Source: Saccharopolyspora gloriosae (GTDB lineage: Bacteria > Actinomycetota > Actinomycetes > Mycobacteriales > Pseudonocardiaceae). From it: a DNA stretch of 64,000 bases. The stretch is taken from positions 4,759,470 through 4,823,469 of the forward strand of contig NZ_CP059557.1 of assembly GCF_022828475.1 (NCBI RefSeq). Reading direction: 5' to 3'. Both the position numbers and the translations under genes were made by a program. How positions within the stretch are numbered: the first letter of the stretch is position 1; each line of letters starts with the position of its first letter. Positions 42,106-51,237 of this stretch are shown piece by piece. A model generated the notes under the pieces. That model saw nothing but the letters and a program-made list of their open reading frames with translations. It was not told where the DNA came from and made no database searches.

Positions 42106-44165
42106 TGATTCTCCCCTTCAGTGCTGGTGTCTCCCCTGCCTGCCCCGGCCTCAGTGGCCAGGGCCGCGCACACGGTCTCGGCGGTCCGCCGGCCGAAGCC
42201 GGGTACCGCCATGATGTCCTCGATTTCGGCTTGCTTCAGCTTCCGCACCGAACCGAAGTGCTTCAGCAGAGCGGTTTTCCGGGCCTCCCCAAGTCCGGGT
42301 ACCGAATCGAGCACGGACCGGCTGAGCCGCTTGGAGCGCTTCTGCCGGTGGTAGTTGATGGCGAACCGGTGCGCCTCGTCGCGCACTCGTTGCAGCAGGT
42401 ACAGCGCCTCACTGGTGCGCGCCAGGATCACCGGGTCGGGTTCGGCGGGCAGCCACACCTCTTCGAGGCGCTTGGCCAGGCCGATCACGGCGACGTCGGT
42501 GATGCCGAGTTCGGTGAGCGCGTCCGCCGCCGCGTTCGCCTGCGGTGCGCCGCCGTCGATGACCAGGAGGTTCGGCGGGTAGGCGAACTTGCGCGGCTTG
42601 CCCGTTTCCGGGTCGATGCCGGGTGCGGTGCCGCCGTCGGCGGGTTCACCGGCCGCTGCGGGTTCGGCCTGATCCGCTCCGGTGCCGTGCGAGGCGGCCA
42701 CGTTGGGAGCGTCCACTTCGGACTCGGTCGCGTCCGGGCCGGTTTCCTTGAGGTAGCGGGCGAATCGGCGCCGCACCACTTCGTCGATGGAACCGACGTC
42801 GCCGCCTTCGGCGCCTTCGCGCACCGAGAACCGCCGGTACTCGGACTTGCGCGCCACGCCGTCCTCGAACACGACCAGCGAAGCCACCACGTCGCTGCCC
42901 TGCACGTGGCTCACGTCCACGCATTCGATCCGCAGCGGCGCGGTGTCCAGCGCCAACGCCTCCTGCAGTTCCTGCAGCGCAGCGGAGCGCGCGGTGAGGT
43001 CGCCCGCGCGGCGCAGCTTGTACTGGGTGAAGGCCTCTTTCGCGTTGCGCTCCACCGTTTCCATCAGGGTCCGCTTGTCGCCGCGCTGCGGCACCCGCAG
43101 GTCGACCCGGCTCCCGCGCAGCTCGCCCAGCCACTGCCCCAGCGCAGGGGCGTCCTCCGGCAGTTCGGGGACCAGCACTTCGCGCGGCACCGGGGTGCCG
43201 CCCGCGTCGGCCTGATCGGCGAGCGCGGCCTGCTCGCCGTAGAACTGGCTGAGGAACCGCCCGGTGAGCTCGCCGAGTCCGGTCTCCGCTTCCAGGTCGA
43301 TGACCCAGCCGCGCTGCCCGCGCACCCGGCCGCCGCGGATGTGGAAGACCTGCACGGCGGCGGCGAGTTCGTCCTGCGCGAAGGCGATCACGTCGGCGTC
43401 GGTGCCGTCGCCGAGCACCACGGCCTGCTTCTCCATGGCGCGGCGCAGCGCTTCCAGGTCGTCGCGCAGCCGGGCGGCGCGTTCGAATTCGAGTTCCGCG
43501 GAGGCCTGCTTCATCTCGCGGTCCAGCTTGCGCATCAGCGTGTCGGTGCGGCCGCTGAGGAAGTCGCAGAAGTCGTCCACGATCGCCCGGTGCTCGTCGG
43601 CGTCGACGCGGCCCACGCACGGCGCGGCGCACTTGCCGATGTAGCCGAGCAGGCAGGGACGCCCGATCTGGCCGTGGCGCTTGAAAACACCGCTGGAACA
43701 GGTGCGGGCGGGGAACACGCGCAGCAGCATGTCGAGCGTTTCGCGGATCGCCCACGCGTGCGCGTACGGGCCGAAGTAGCGGACCCCCTTGCGACGCGGG
43801 CCGCGGTAGACGTGCAGTCGCGGGTACTCCTCGTGCAAGGTCACGGCGAGCACCGGGTAGGACTTGTCGTCCCGGTAGCGCACGTTGAACCGGGGGTCGT
43901 ACTCCTTGATCCAGGAGTACTCCAGTTGCAGCGCCTCCACCTCGGTACCGACCACGGTCCACCGCACACCGGTGGCGGTGGTGACCATCCGGCGGGTCCT
44001 CGGGTGCAGCCCGGAGAGGTCGGCGAAGTAGTTCGCGAGTCGGCTGCGCAGGCTCTTCGCCTTGCCGACGTAGATGATCCGTCCCTCGGCATCGTGGAAG
44101 CGGTACACGCCGGGCGCGTCCGGAATGGTTCCGGGTGCGGGGCGGTACGTCGACGGGTCGGCCAC
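42102..44165 (-). CDS. uvrC: UvrC, excinuclease ABC subunit C
   Basis: A 687-residue nucleotide-excision-repair nuclease. The N-terminal GIY-YIG domain is [19 protein letters not shown] (18-36). A UVR motif ([18 protein letters not shown]) follows, then the UvrC RNase H-like endonuclease domain ([35 protein letters not shown]), and a tandem HhH at the C-terminus ([35 protein letters not shown]). An acidic insertion of ~50 residues ([13 protein letters not shown] to DPETGKP) interrupts the nuclease domain. The start is a GTG. Confidence 0.95.
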   Translation of the reverse strand: MADPSTYRPAPGTIPDAPGVYRFHDAEGRIIYVGKAKSLRSRLANYFADLSGLHPRTRRMVTTATGVRWTVVGTEVEALQLEYSWIKEYDPRFNVRYRDDKSYPVLAVTLHEEYPRLHVYRGPRRKGVRYFGPYAHAWAIRETLDMLLRVFPARTCSSGVFKRHGQIGRPCLLGYIGKCAAPCVGRVDADEHRAIVDDFCDFLSGRTDTLMRKLDREMKQASAELEFERAARLRDDLEALRRAMEKQAVVLGDGTDADVIAFAQDELAAAVQVFHIRGGRVRGQRGWVIDLEAETGLGELTGRFLSQFYGEQAALADQADAGGTPVPREVLVPELPEDAPALGQWLGELRGSRVDLRVPQRGDKRTLMETVERNAKEAFTQYKLRRAGDLTARSAALQELQEALALDTAPLRIECVDVSHVQGSDVVASLVVFEDGVARKSEYRRFSVREGAEGGDVGSIDEVVRRRFARYLKETGPDATESEVDAPNVAASHGTGADQAEPAAAGEPADGGTAPGIDPETGKPRKFAYPPNLLVIDGGAPQANAAADALTELGITDVAVIGLAKRLEEVWLPAEPDPVILARTSEALYLLQRVRDEAHRFAINYHRQKRSKRLSRSVLDSVPGLGEARKTALLKHFGSVRKLKQAEIEDIMAVPGFGRRTAETVCAALATEAGAGRGDTSTEGENQ

Positions 44166-44417
44166 GGCTCCACCCTACGTGCGCGACCGACACTCCCCGT
44201 CACGGCATCGCGGCCTGCGCGGGGACCTTCGCCCCTTGGTCATCGGCACCTGGTGCGTTGTCCTATGTGTCCGGCTCCGGGGCCGTGCGCAGCGTGACGC
44301 GAGCCTGTTCGGGTGCGCCCGGCGGGTGGCGGCCGCCGTTGCCGGGCTGCGGCGGAAGGTGCACGGACGGTCACCCTCGGCCCGTGCTCGCGGACGTGAT
44401 CGGAGGAGATGATCCGG

Positions 44418-45098
44418 ATGGCTCAGGCCCGGCACGGAGGTGCGCACGCCGTGCGCCGGGAGGACGGGCTCGCGCTGTTCGCCGGGATCATGTTGGTGAT
44501 CATCGGCGTGTTCCACCTGGCGGTGGCGGTGGCGACGCTGTTCCAGGAGTCGTTCGCGGTGGTGCTCAACAGCTACGTGTTCAGCTACGACGTGACCGTG
44601 TGGGGCTGGGTGCACCTGGCGCTGGGCGCGGTGGCGGCGGTGGCCGGTGCGGCGCTGCTGACCGGCCTGCCCGGCATCCCCGTCCCCGCCGTGATCGTCG
44701 TGGGGCTCAGCGCGCTCGCCGCGTTCCTGTTCATCCCGTACCAGCCACTGTGGTCACTGCTGATCATCGCCGTGGATGTGACGGTGGTCTGGGCGCTCGC
44801 CGTGCACAACCGCCCGGGGGAGGCTGACGACTCCCCGGAGCGCGCACGACGTGAATCCGATCGGCGCGAGAACGGCCGAGCGTGCAGCGGTCATTCGGCG
44901 AGCGTCTCCGCCATCGACTCGGCCGAGCGAGCGGTGCTCTCGCCGAAGCGGCGGGGCGGATCTCGTGGTTCCGGCCGGGATGGTCGACGAGCGCCTTCGG
45001 CTCGGGGACGCGCTCGAACATCTCCCCCCGATCCCGCCCGCACCCCTGGCTCCACCGCACGGCCTCGCGCGCGAGCCGCGTCGTTCGAGCAGTCCTGA
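44418..45098 (+). CDS. DUF7144-like four-helix membrane protein with a long basic tail
   Basis: About 226 residues. The N-terminal ~130 have four hydrophobic helices (LALFAGIMLVIIGVFHLAVAVATLF; TVWGWVHLALGAVAAVAGAALL) typical of small actinobacterial membrane proteins of this type. The remaining ~95 residues are Arg/Ser/Pro-rich and low-complexity, much longer than I expect for the family; a nearby frameshift or read-through could explain it. The ATG at 44418 lies 11 nt after GGAGG. Confidence 0.7.
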   Translation: MAQARHGGAHAVRREDGLALFAGIMLVIIGVFHLAVAVATLFQESFAVVLNSYVFSYDVTVWGWVHLALGAVAAVAGAALLTGLPGIPVPAVIVVGLSALAAFLFIPYQPLWSLLIIAVDVTVVWALAVHNRPGEADDSPERARRESDRRENGRACSGHSASVSAIDSAERAVLSPKRRGGSRGSGRDGRRAPSARGRARTSPPDPARTPGSTARPRARAASFEQS

Positions 45099-45102
45099 GG
45101 AG

Positions 45103-45130
45103 ACGCCGGCCCCGGCGGCGGGGCCGGCGT
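45103..45130 (-). terminator. GC-rich hairpin after the GH172-like gene
   Basis: ACGCCGGCCCC (45103-45113) pairs perfectly with 45120-45130 around a 6-nt loop, just past the stop of the minus-strand gene. It overlaps no plus-strand gene. Confidence 0.7.
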
Positions 45131-45136
45131 TCGGCA

Positions 45137-46234
45137 TCAGAGCGGGTGGGGCAGGCGGTCGTGCACCGGGAGCAGGCCGAAGGGTTTCGACGGGAGGGTC
45201 TGGTACCAGTAGGCGACCGAGGAGATGTCGTCGCTGCGCTTGTTCGCGTGACCGTGCTCGATGCTGACCCGGATCGAGGAGTCGAAGGTGATCGGGTCCT
45301 CCACGTGGAACCGGTAGTAGGACACCTGCCCGCTCCAGTTCCGCCCGCCCGGCAACGTGAGCCCGTGGTACGGCGCGTGGTACGGCTGGCTGGGACACCA
45401 GGCGGTGTTGAAGTAGTCCTCCGTCCCGGTGCCGTGCAGCCGCGGCGGCCACGGCTCGCCGTCGATGAAGATCATGTCGTCGCCCTCGCCGTACCAGTTC
45501 CAGTCGGTCGTGGAGCGCAGGTTGTGCACGTTGAGCACCGAGCCGACGTAGTGCCCGCGCCCCTCGGCCTCCAGGATCGTGTAGTTGCCGGTCCCGTCGA
45601 GGTTGATGCCGCCGAACAGGAACTCGTCGTTGGTCTGATCGCCCTGTTCCACGCCGTCGGTCGGGTCTTCGCGACGCCACTGGGCGTGGAAGTAGCCGAG
45701 TTCCGGGTCGGCCTGCTGATACTGCTCGTAGTCGATGTAGTAGTAGAAGATCACCGGTTTGAGGCTCATCTCGCTGATCAACTCGAATCGGGCGCCTTCG
45801 GCGAACGGCATCGCGAACCAGCAGTTGAACCCCTTGCCGTCCTGCGGGCTCATCTGCAGCGGCGCGGACGTGAAGTTCTCGGTGAGCCCGTGGCCGATGC
45901 CGAAGAAATCCCCCAGCGGCACCAGCACGCTCGGATGCGCCGCGTCGTCCCAGGTCACCTTGAGAACGAGTCTGCGCAGGTAGTCGCCCTCCACCTCGGG
46001 CCGGTGCGGCCCGTCCTCCACGGCGACGGTGCACCAGATGTGGGTCACCGCCCCCGGCCCGGTGAGGCGCGCGAGTTCGCGGCTCTCCCCCGGCTGCAGC
46101 CGGATGTTGTCGGTGTTCCCGCCGGTCTGGTCCCAGCTCGACACCCGTCCCCGCCTGGACTGCCGGAGCCTCGGCAGATCCCGCAGGCTGCTCCCGAACG
46201 TCCCGTACCCGGACATGCGCCCCTCCCCGATCAT
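45137..46234 (-). CDS. GH172 (DUF2961) family glycoside hydrolase-like protein
   Basis: About 365 residues from ATG 46234 (alternatives 46318 and 46216). Family segments: SSWDQTGGNTDNIRLQPGESREL, THIWCTV, GDFFGIGHGLTENFTSAPLQMSP, FNCWFAMPFAEGARFEL, and LHGTGTEDYFNTAWCPSQPYHAPYHGL, where the conserved Glu of TEDYF is a catalytic candidate. DUF2961 is now GH172, which includes a difructose-dianhydride I synthase/hydrolase and D-arabinofuranosidases acting on mycobacterial arabinan. There is no signal peptide, so an intracellular or specially exported role is suggested. Confidence 0.85.
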   Translation of the reverse strand: MIGEGRMSGYGTFGSSLRDLPRLRQSRRGRVSSWDQTGGNTDNIRLQPGESRELARLTGPGAVTHIWCTVAVEDGPHRPEVEGDYLRRLVLKVTWDDAAHPSVLVPLGDFFGIGHGLTENFTSAPLQMSPQDGKGFNCWFAMPFAEGARFELISEMSLKPVIFYYYIDYEQYQQADPELGYFHAQWRREDPTDGVEQGDQTNDEFLFGGINLDGTGNYTILEAEGRGHYVGSVLNVHNLRSTTDWNWYGEGDDMIFIDGEPWPPRLHGTGTEDYFNTAWCPSQPYHAPYHGLTLPGGRNWSGQVSYYRFHVEDPITFDSSIRVSIEHGHANKRSDDISSVAYWYQTLPSKPFGLLPVHDRLPHPL

Positions 46235-46360
46235 CGCGCTGTTGACGCCGCTGACTTCAGTCAGTGAGATCCCGTCTCGGAGAGTCAACGATCTACGACC
46301 CGTTCGTGTCGAGATCATTCATCCGATCGGCATTTCCCAAGATCACCGTTTTCGGCCGGT

Positions 46361-46963
46361 TCAGAGCTGCCCGTGGTGCTCGACCACCCCCGCACCGGCG
46401 ACGTCGTCCCCGGCGGTGTTGATGCGCTGCGGCACGATCAGCTTCCCCGGCGGGTCGGCCCCGCCACCGGCGCCGGGGCGAGTCGCCCGCCGACCACGTC
46501 GGTCATCGGCTCCACCCGCCGAGCCGACGCGTCCCGGACCTGGCCTGCGGCGCTGCGCGGACGTCGCGAGGTCGAGCGGTCCTCCGGGCGCCGCGTCGGC
46601 TTCGTCCTCGGCGGCCGGGCCGTGCTCCGGATGCCGCTGCGTGGCGTGGATCGCGCGGGTGTGTTCGTAGCGCGGCGGCACCAGCCCGCCGAACTCCCGG
46701 TGCGATTCGGCGCCGATCCTGCGGTGCACGGCTTCGAGCACGTCCCGGGTGCTCTTGGAACGGGGTTCGTCGAAGTCGACGCGCGCCGTCGGCACGGCCT
46801 CGTCGTAGCGCCGCTCCACGCGCTCGATGACGGTGGTCTCGCCGACTCCGCCCCCGTCGTGCCGGACCACGATCGGCATCGGCCGGTCGCGCATCGAGTG
46901 GTCGATCAGTTCAGCGGTGGTCTCGCGGCCGACGAGACCCGCGTTGTCGCCCAGAACCACCAT
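46361..46963 (-). CDS. Remnant of a P-loop NTPase with damaged Walker A
   Basis: A 200-residue frame. PIVVRHDGGGVGETTVIERVERRYDEAVPTARVDFDEPR looks like the start of a STAND-type NTPase, but the Walker A Lys is Glu (GGGVGETT). The alignable part ends near PPRYEHTRAIHATQRH; the rest is low-complexity Gly/Arg/Ala. The frame has no clear ribosome-binding site. I read it as a decayed or truncated gene rather than an active ATPase. Confidence 0.5.
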   Translation of the reverse strand: MVVLGDNAGLVGRETTAELIDHSMRDRPMPIVVRHDGGGVGETTVIERVERRYDEAVPTARVDFDEPRSKSTRDVLEAVHRRIGAESHREFGGLVPPRYEHTRAIHATQRHPEHGPAAEDEADAAPGGPLDLATSAQRRRPGPGRVGSAGGADDRRGRRATRPGAGGGADPPGKLIVPQRINTAGDDVAGAGVVEHHGQL

Positions 46964-47051
46964 CCGCCACCTCCGCGATCCGACGTCGAATCACGGACGG
47001 TAGCGGCACCACCGTCCCGCCAGCCCCCGAAATCGGGGACACGCCATCCGA

Positions 47052-48074
47052 TCAGCCGTTCGGCGGGCGGTAGTGCTCGATGCGGCGCAGGACGCCCCGG
47101 ATGCGGGCGGCGTGCACCGGGGAGAGCGCGTAGCCGGGGTAGCTGGCGAACCAGCTGGCGCTGCCCATGCTCACCGCGTCGGCGCCGGCCCAGAAGTACT
47201 CGCGGCAGTCGTCGAAGCTGCGGATGCCGCCGGTGGCGATGATCGGCAGCTTCGAACCGGAGTCGCGCAGTTCCTTCACCACGCGCAGCCCGATCGGCTT
47301 GATCGCGCGGCCGGAGAGCCCGCCGAAACCGTTCTTCAGCAGCGGCTGCCCGGTGTTCGGGTCCAGCCGCAGGCCCTTCACGGTGTTGATCGCGGTCAGC
47401 GCGGAGACGCCGTGCTTGGCGGCGAGCTTGGCGTGGCCGATGTAGTCGTAGTCCGAGGAGAGCTTCAGGATCACCGGGTGGTTGCTGCGCGGCACCGCCT
47501 GCGCCAGCACCTGCTCGATGATGGCGTTGAAGTCGAAGTTCACGTTGTGGCAGGACACGTTGAACTCGACGGCGGCGATGTCCCCGGCGGGCACCGCCTT
47601 GTTGACCTTGTCGACTAGCGTGACGAACTCCTCGGGGGAGAACCCGCCCACCGAGATGATCGTGTTCTGGCCACGGGTGCGCGGGTAGTAGTCCCGCAGG
47701 TAGGCGTCGATGCCGACGTTGCACCAGCCGAACGCGTTCAACCAGCCGCCGTCGACCTGCCGCAACGCCTGGCCGTAGCGCTTGAGCAGCGCGGGGACCT
47801 CGTGCAGCGGCCACACGTCCTGCGTGGTGAAGTGCCCCTCGCGCGGCTCGACGGTGACGGTGCGGGTGGTGATCGCGCCGAAGCGGTCCAGCGGCACGAA
47901 CTTCGAAATGGGGCTCATGCCGTAGGGCACCAGGCTCGAGTTCGCGACGCCGTAGCCCAGCAGGCTGGACGAGGTGACCAGCCGGTTGCGCAGGTGGATG
48001 TCACCGAGCCGGACGGCGGGCGCACGGGGTTCGTCCCGCACCAGCCGAAGGTTTCGCTCCTGGGCCACGCTCAC
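47052..48074 (-). CDS. Dihydroorotate dehydrogenase-like flavoprotein (class 1 type)
   Basis: A 340-residue FMN-binding TIM barrel. Substrate/catalytic segment AAVEFNVSCHNVNFDFNAIIEQVL has the Cys that serves as base in class 1 enzymes, and KLSSDYDYIGHAKLAAKHGVSALTAINTVKG and IIATGGIRSFDDCREYFWAGADAVSMGSA bind FMN. Actinobacterial pyrimidine synthesis normally uses class 2 (PyrD, with Ser), so this is probably a paralog with another substrate or electron partner. The GTG at 48074 follows GGAGGAGGAG; an in-frame ATG at 48089 is possible. Confidence 0.8.
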   Translation of the reverse strand: MSVAQERNLRLVRDEPRAPAVRLGDIHLRNRLVTSSSLLGYGVANSSLVPYGMSPISKFVPLDRFGAITTRTVTVEPREGHFTTQDVWPLHEVPALLKRYGQALRQVDGGWLNAFGWCNVGIDAYLRDYYPRTRGQNTIISVGGFSPEEFVTLVDKVNKAVPAGDIAAVEFNVSCHNVNFDFNAIIEQVLAQAVPRSNHPVILKLSSDYDYIGHAKLAAKHGVSALTAINTVKGLRLDPNTGQPLLKNGFGGLSGRAIKPIGLRVVKELRDSGSKLPIIATGGIRSFDDCREYFWAGADAVSMGSASWFASYPGYALSPVHAARIRGVLRRIEHYRPPNG

Positions 48075-48403
48075 GGTCTCCTCCTCCATCGCCACCCGGC
48101 CGCACCGCCTCGTCCCGACCGGCGATCCCGGCGGGCCGAGATTCCCGGGCGGCCGGTCTCGGCGCGCGTGCCGGGATCTCCGGCGCTCGGTGCCGTCGCC
48201 ATTGTCCCTCACCCGTTCGTCCCCTTCACAGGCACGGTGCCGTGGTGATCAATTGAACTCGAACAGACGGGCGACTCGGTCCGGCCGCGCGAGCACCCCG
48301 TGTTCCCGGCTCGGTCGTGGCTCCGTGTGGGATGTGCGGTGCGGCGGGAATTTCCGTCCCAACGGCAAACGAACGCCACCAGGCGGACACGGGAGGACAA
48401 CGG
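48075..48403. other. Divergent spacer, nothing gene-like
   Basis: About 330 bp between the PyrD-like gene and the MFS gene. It holds GGGAGGA before the MFS start and a small GGCAC-G-GTGCC palindrome near 48231. No open frame with a ribosome-binding site. Confidence 0.55.
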
Positions 48404-49591
48404 GTGCCCGAGACGACGACACCGGTCGAGCCGGACGCGGCCGCGCGGCGCGCGCGGTGGGCGGTGACCGCGTACTTCGTGGTGAGCGGCTTCGCGCTGG
48501 CGTCCTGGACGGCGCGGATCCCCACCATCAAGCGGGACTTGGGCCTCGACGACTCCGGGGTGACGCTGGCGCTGTTCGCGGTCGCCCTCGGATCGGTGCT
48601 GGCCATGCAGGTCTGCGGGCACCTCACCGACCGGTTCGGCAGTGCCCGCGTGATGCCGCCCGCCGGAGTGCTGGTCGCCCTGTCCGGAGTGACGCCGGGT
48701 CTCGCGGGCGGGATCGTGACGCTGGTCGCGGGCCTGCTGGTGTTCGGCGCCGCGCACGGCACGATCGATGTGGCGATGAACTCGCACGCGGTGCGCGTCG
48801 AGCAGCGCTACCGGCGTCCGATCATGAGCACCTTCCACGCGACGTTCAGCCTCGGCGGGCTGCTCGGCGCCGGCTCCGGCGCGCTGGCCGCGCAGCTCGG
48901 CCTCAGCCCGGCCGTGCACTTCTTGTTGACCGGGGCGGCCATGGTGGCGTTGTCGCTGGTGGCGCGGCCTGCGCTGCTGCCGCCGGAGCCCGCGCCACCG
49001 GCCGAGGCGGGAGCACGCGTCCGCGGGATTCCGGCGGCGATCGTGTTCCTCGGGGTGCTCGGATTCTTCTGCTCTGTCGGTGAGGGATCGATGGCCGACT
49101 GGTCCTCGGTGTACCTGCACGACGAACTGGGATCCGGTCCCGCGTTCGCGGCGTTGGGCTATGCCGTGTTCTCCGCCACGATGGGGCTGTTCCGGTTCCT
49201 CGGCGACGGGCTGGTGCGGCGGTTCGGCCCGGTGCCGCTGGTCCGGGTGTGCGGGCTGATCGCGGGCACCGGGCTCGGCGTGGCGCTGCTGCTGCACCAT
49301 CCGGTGGCGGCGCTGGCGGGTTTCGCGCTGTTCGGCGTGGGGCTCTCGTGCATCGTGCCGCAGATCTTCAGCGCCGCCGGGCACCGCGACCCCGCTCGCA
49401 GCGGCCGGGACTTGGCGCAGGTCAGCACGTTGTCCTACGGCGGGCTGCTCGCCGGCCCGGTGTTCATCGGCCTGCTCGCGCAGGGGTTCGGCCTGTCGGT
49501 CGGGCTCGCGGTTCCGGCGGTGCTGGCGCTGCTGGTGGCGGTCGCGGCGAACGCGGTGCGGCCGCGAACGTCCACGTCCGGACGGGCGTGA
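48404..49591 (+). CDS. MFS transporter
   Basis: A 395-residue major-facilitator protein with 12 hydrophobic helices. The YFVVSGFALASWTARIPTIKRDLGLDDSGVTLALF start and GHLTDRFGSARVMPP (A-motif-like loop) are recognisable, as is GAAHGTIDVAMNSHAVRVE, typical of the fucose/YbjJ-like subgroup. The substrate is not predictable. The GTG at 48404 follows GGGAGGA. Confidence 0.85.
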   Translation: MPETTTPVEPDAAARRARWAVTAYFVVSGFALASWTARIPTIKRDLGLDDSGVTLALFAVALGSVLAMQVCGHLTDRFGSARVMPPAGVLVALSGVTPGLAGGIVTLVAGLLVFGAAHGTIDVAMNSHAVRVEQRYRRPIMSTFHATFSLGGLLGAGSGALAAQLGLSPAVHFLLTGAAMVALSLVARPALLPPEPAPPAEAGARVRGIPAAIVFLGVLGFFCSVGEGSMADWSSVYLHDELGSGPAFAALGYAVFSATMGLFRFLGDGLVRRFGPVPLVRVCGLIAGTGLGVALLLHHPVAALAGFALFGVGLSCIVPQIFSAAGHRDPARSGRDLAQVSTLSYGGLLAGPVFIGLLAQGFGLSVGLAVPAVLALLVAVAANAVRPRTSTSGRA

Positions 49592-49747
49592 TCACGCACT
49601 CGGGGTAACGGCGTAGCCTCCGGGACGCTTGATCGGATGACCGCGACCGACGGGATCACGATTGATCGACCCTGCCGCGGGTAATCCGATGGGCGGGCGT
49701 AGTGCTGAGCACGCTGGAATTCGGCGCGCTAATCGGAAGGAGACGCT

Positions 49748-50008
49748 GTGGGCATCCTCAGCTGGATCATTTTCGGCCTGATCGCGGGCGCGATCGCGAA
49801 GTTCGTCCTGCCCGGCAGGGACCCGGGCGGGATCATCGTGACGATCCTCATCGGCATCGTCGGCGGCCTGCTCGGCGGCTGGCTGAGCAGCCAGTTCGGC
49901 GGCCAGGGCGTCACCGGGTTCAGCGTGATGAGCTTCGTGTGGGCAGTGATCGGTTCCCTCATTCTGCTGATCGCCTACCGCCTGGTCTTCAACAAGTCAC
50001 GGTCCTGA
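49748..50008 (+). CDS. GlsB/YeaQ/YmgE-family small membrane protein
   Basis: An 86-residue protein with three hydrophobic helices and the family motif GLIAGAIAKFVLPGRDPGG plus GIVGGLLGGWLSSQFGG. Often annotated as transglycosylase-associated; the role in stress is unclear. The GTG at 49748 follows AAGGAG. The stop codon lies inside a perfect 16-bp palindrome (GGTCCTGATCAGGACC, 50001-50016). Confidence 0.9.
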   Translation: MGILSWIIFGLIAGAIAKFVLPGRDPGGIIVTILIGIVGGLLGGWLSSQFGGQGVTGFSVMSFVWAVIGSLILLIAYRLVFNKSRS

Positions 50009-50024
50009 TCAGGACCTGACACGA

Positions 50025-50057
50025 CGGTGCCCGGAAGCTCTCGGCTTCCGGGCACCG
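50025..50057. terminator. Perfect 14-bp bidirectional hairpin
   Basis: CGGTGCCCGGAAGC (50025-50038) pairs with 50044-50057 around a 5-nt loop. It lies between the convergent GlsB-like and PH-domain genes. Confidence 0.8.
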
Positions 50058-50078
50058 CTCGTTATCAGGCTTGGAGGG

Positions 50079-50648
50079 TCACTCCGCGGCGGAACCGTCC
50101 TCGTCGCGCTTGGCGTCGACCGCACGCCGCAGGTCCCGCAGGTCGCGCATGGCCTGCACGGCGTGCGCACCGTCGGTGGACTGGACGGCCATGACCGAGG
50201 CGTACTCGTCGTGGGCCAGCTCCAGCCGCGCCCACGCCGCGCCGTCGGGGAAGCTGATCGCGTACACCTCGTCCCACGAGTAGTGGTGGGTGTTGATGAT
50301 GTTGCGCACTTCGATCCCGTCCAGGTCGGCGTGCAGCCGCGGCCGGGCCAGCAGCAGGGCGCCGCAAGCCAGCAGCACGCCGAGACCCGCCATCGCGACC
50401 TGATCGGAGATCCGGAAGTACACGCCCGTCGGGGTGTTGCGCAGCAGCACCGCGACCACGGTGAACACCACCACCAGCACGATCGCCACCGGGATCACCA
50501 CCCGGCGAATCTTCACCGGCCGCACCGTCACGGTCCGGGCCGCGTCCTCGGGCCGTTGATCCACCGTCGCCACGCTTCCTGCCGATGTGTCCGTCTCGTC
50601 CGCCGGTTCCGCACCGGCCGCTTCGCTGCGCGCCTCACCTGACTGCAT
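50079..50648 (-). CDS. PH-domain membrane protein
   Basis: A 189-residue protein. After an acidic leader, two hydrophobic helices (VVIPVAIVLVVVFTVVAVLL; VAMAGLGVLLACGALLLA) are followed by a bacterial PH-like domain (PRLHADLDGIEVRNIINTHHYSWDEVYAISFPDGAAWARLEL). It follows ribH and occupies the position of Rv1417. Function unknown. Confidence 0.82.
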   Translation of the reverse strand: MQSGEARSEAAGAEPADETDTSAGSVATVDQRPEDAARTVTVRPVKIRRVVIPVAIVLVVVFTVVAVLLRNTPTGVYFRISDQVAMAGLGVLLACGALLLARPRLHADLDGIEVRNIINTHHYSWDEVYAISFPDGAAWARLELAHDEYASVMAVQSTDGAHAVQAMRDLRDLRRAVDAKRDEDGSAAE

Positions 50649-50760
50649 GTGTCCAGTTTGCCCGCCCCCGTCGACGAGCCCACGACAGCCCTCGAAACTC
50701 AGCGGGCCTGCGCCGAATCGGGACGACCTTCTGCCCCACAGCTCGGGCCGCGGCCGGAAG

Positions 50761-51237
50761 TCAGCGGGAGCGCAGGTCGCGGAGCACCAGGGCGGTCTCC
50801 AGGGCCGCCGCGGTCGCCTCGAAGCCCTTGTCCTCCACCGACTCGGGGAATCCGGCTCGGTCCCTGGCCTGCTGATCGGTGTCGCAGGTGAGCAGGCCGT
50901 TGCCGACGGCCGTCGCCTCGTCCAGCGCCACCCTGGTCAGGCCGCTGGTGACCGAGTCGCAGACGTACTCGAAGTGCGGGGTCCCGCCGCGGATCACCAC
51001 GCCCAGCGCCACCACGGCGTCGTGCCCCCGGGCCAACTCCTGGCACACCACGGGAAGTTCGATCGATCCCGGTACCCGCACCACCGTCGGCTCGCTGATC
51101 CCGGCCGCCTCTGCGGCGGCCAGCGCGCGTTCGAGCATCCGGTCGGTGAGGTTCTCGTGCCAGCGGATGCCCGCGATGGCCAGCTTCAGCCCTTCCGCAC
51201 GCGGCACCTCGACGCGCGGCCTGCCCTCGCCGCTCAT
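50761..51237 (-). CDS. ribH: Lumazine synthase (riboflavin synthase beta subunit)
   Basis: A 158-residue enzyme that forms 6,7-dimethyl-8-ribityllumazine. Motifs: [50 protein letters not shown]. The ATG overlaps the ribBA stop by 4 bp. Last gene of the riboflavin operon. Confidence 0.95.
   Translation of the reverse strand: MSGEGRPRVEVPRAEGLKLAIAGIRWHENLTDRMLERALAAAEAAGISEPTVVRVPGSIELPVVCQELARGHDAVVALGVVIRGGTPHFEYVCDSVTSGLTRVALDEATAVGNGLLTCDTDQQARDRAGFPESVEDKGFEATAAALETALVLRDLRSR

Noticed and set aside
42231-44297. Open frame of about 688 codons on the plus strand opposite uvrC
   Set aside because: An antisense shadow; UvrC motifs are continuous on the minus strand and the plus-strand product has no recognisable domain.
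44764-46034. Minus-strand frame overlapping the GH172-like gene and the DUF7144-like tail
   Set aside because: Its composition (Arg/Pro-rich) and lack of motifs match a shadow of the GH172-like gene in another frame.
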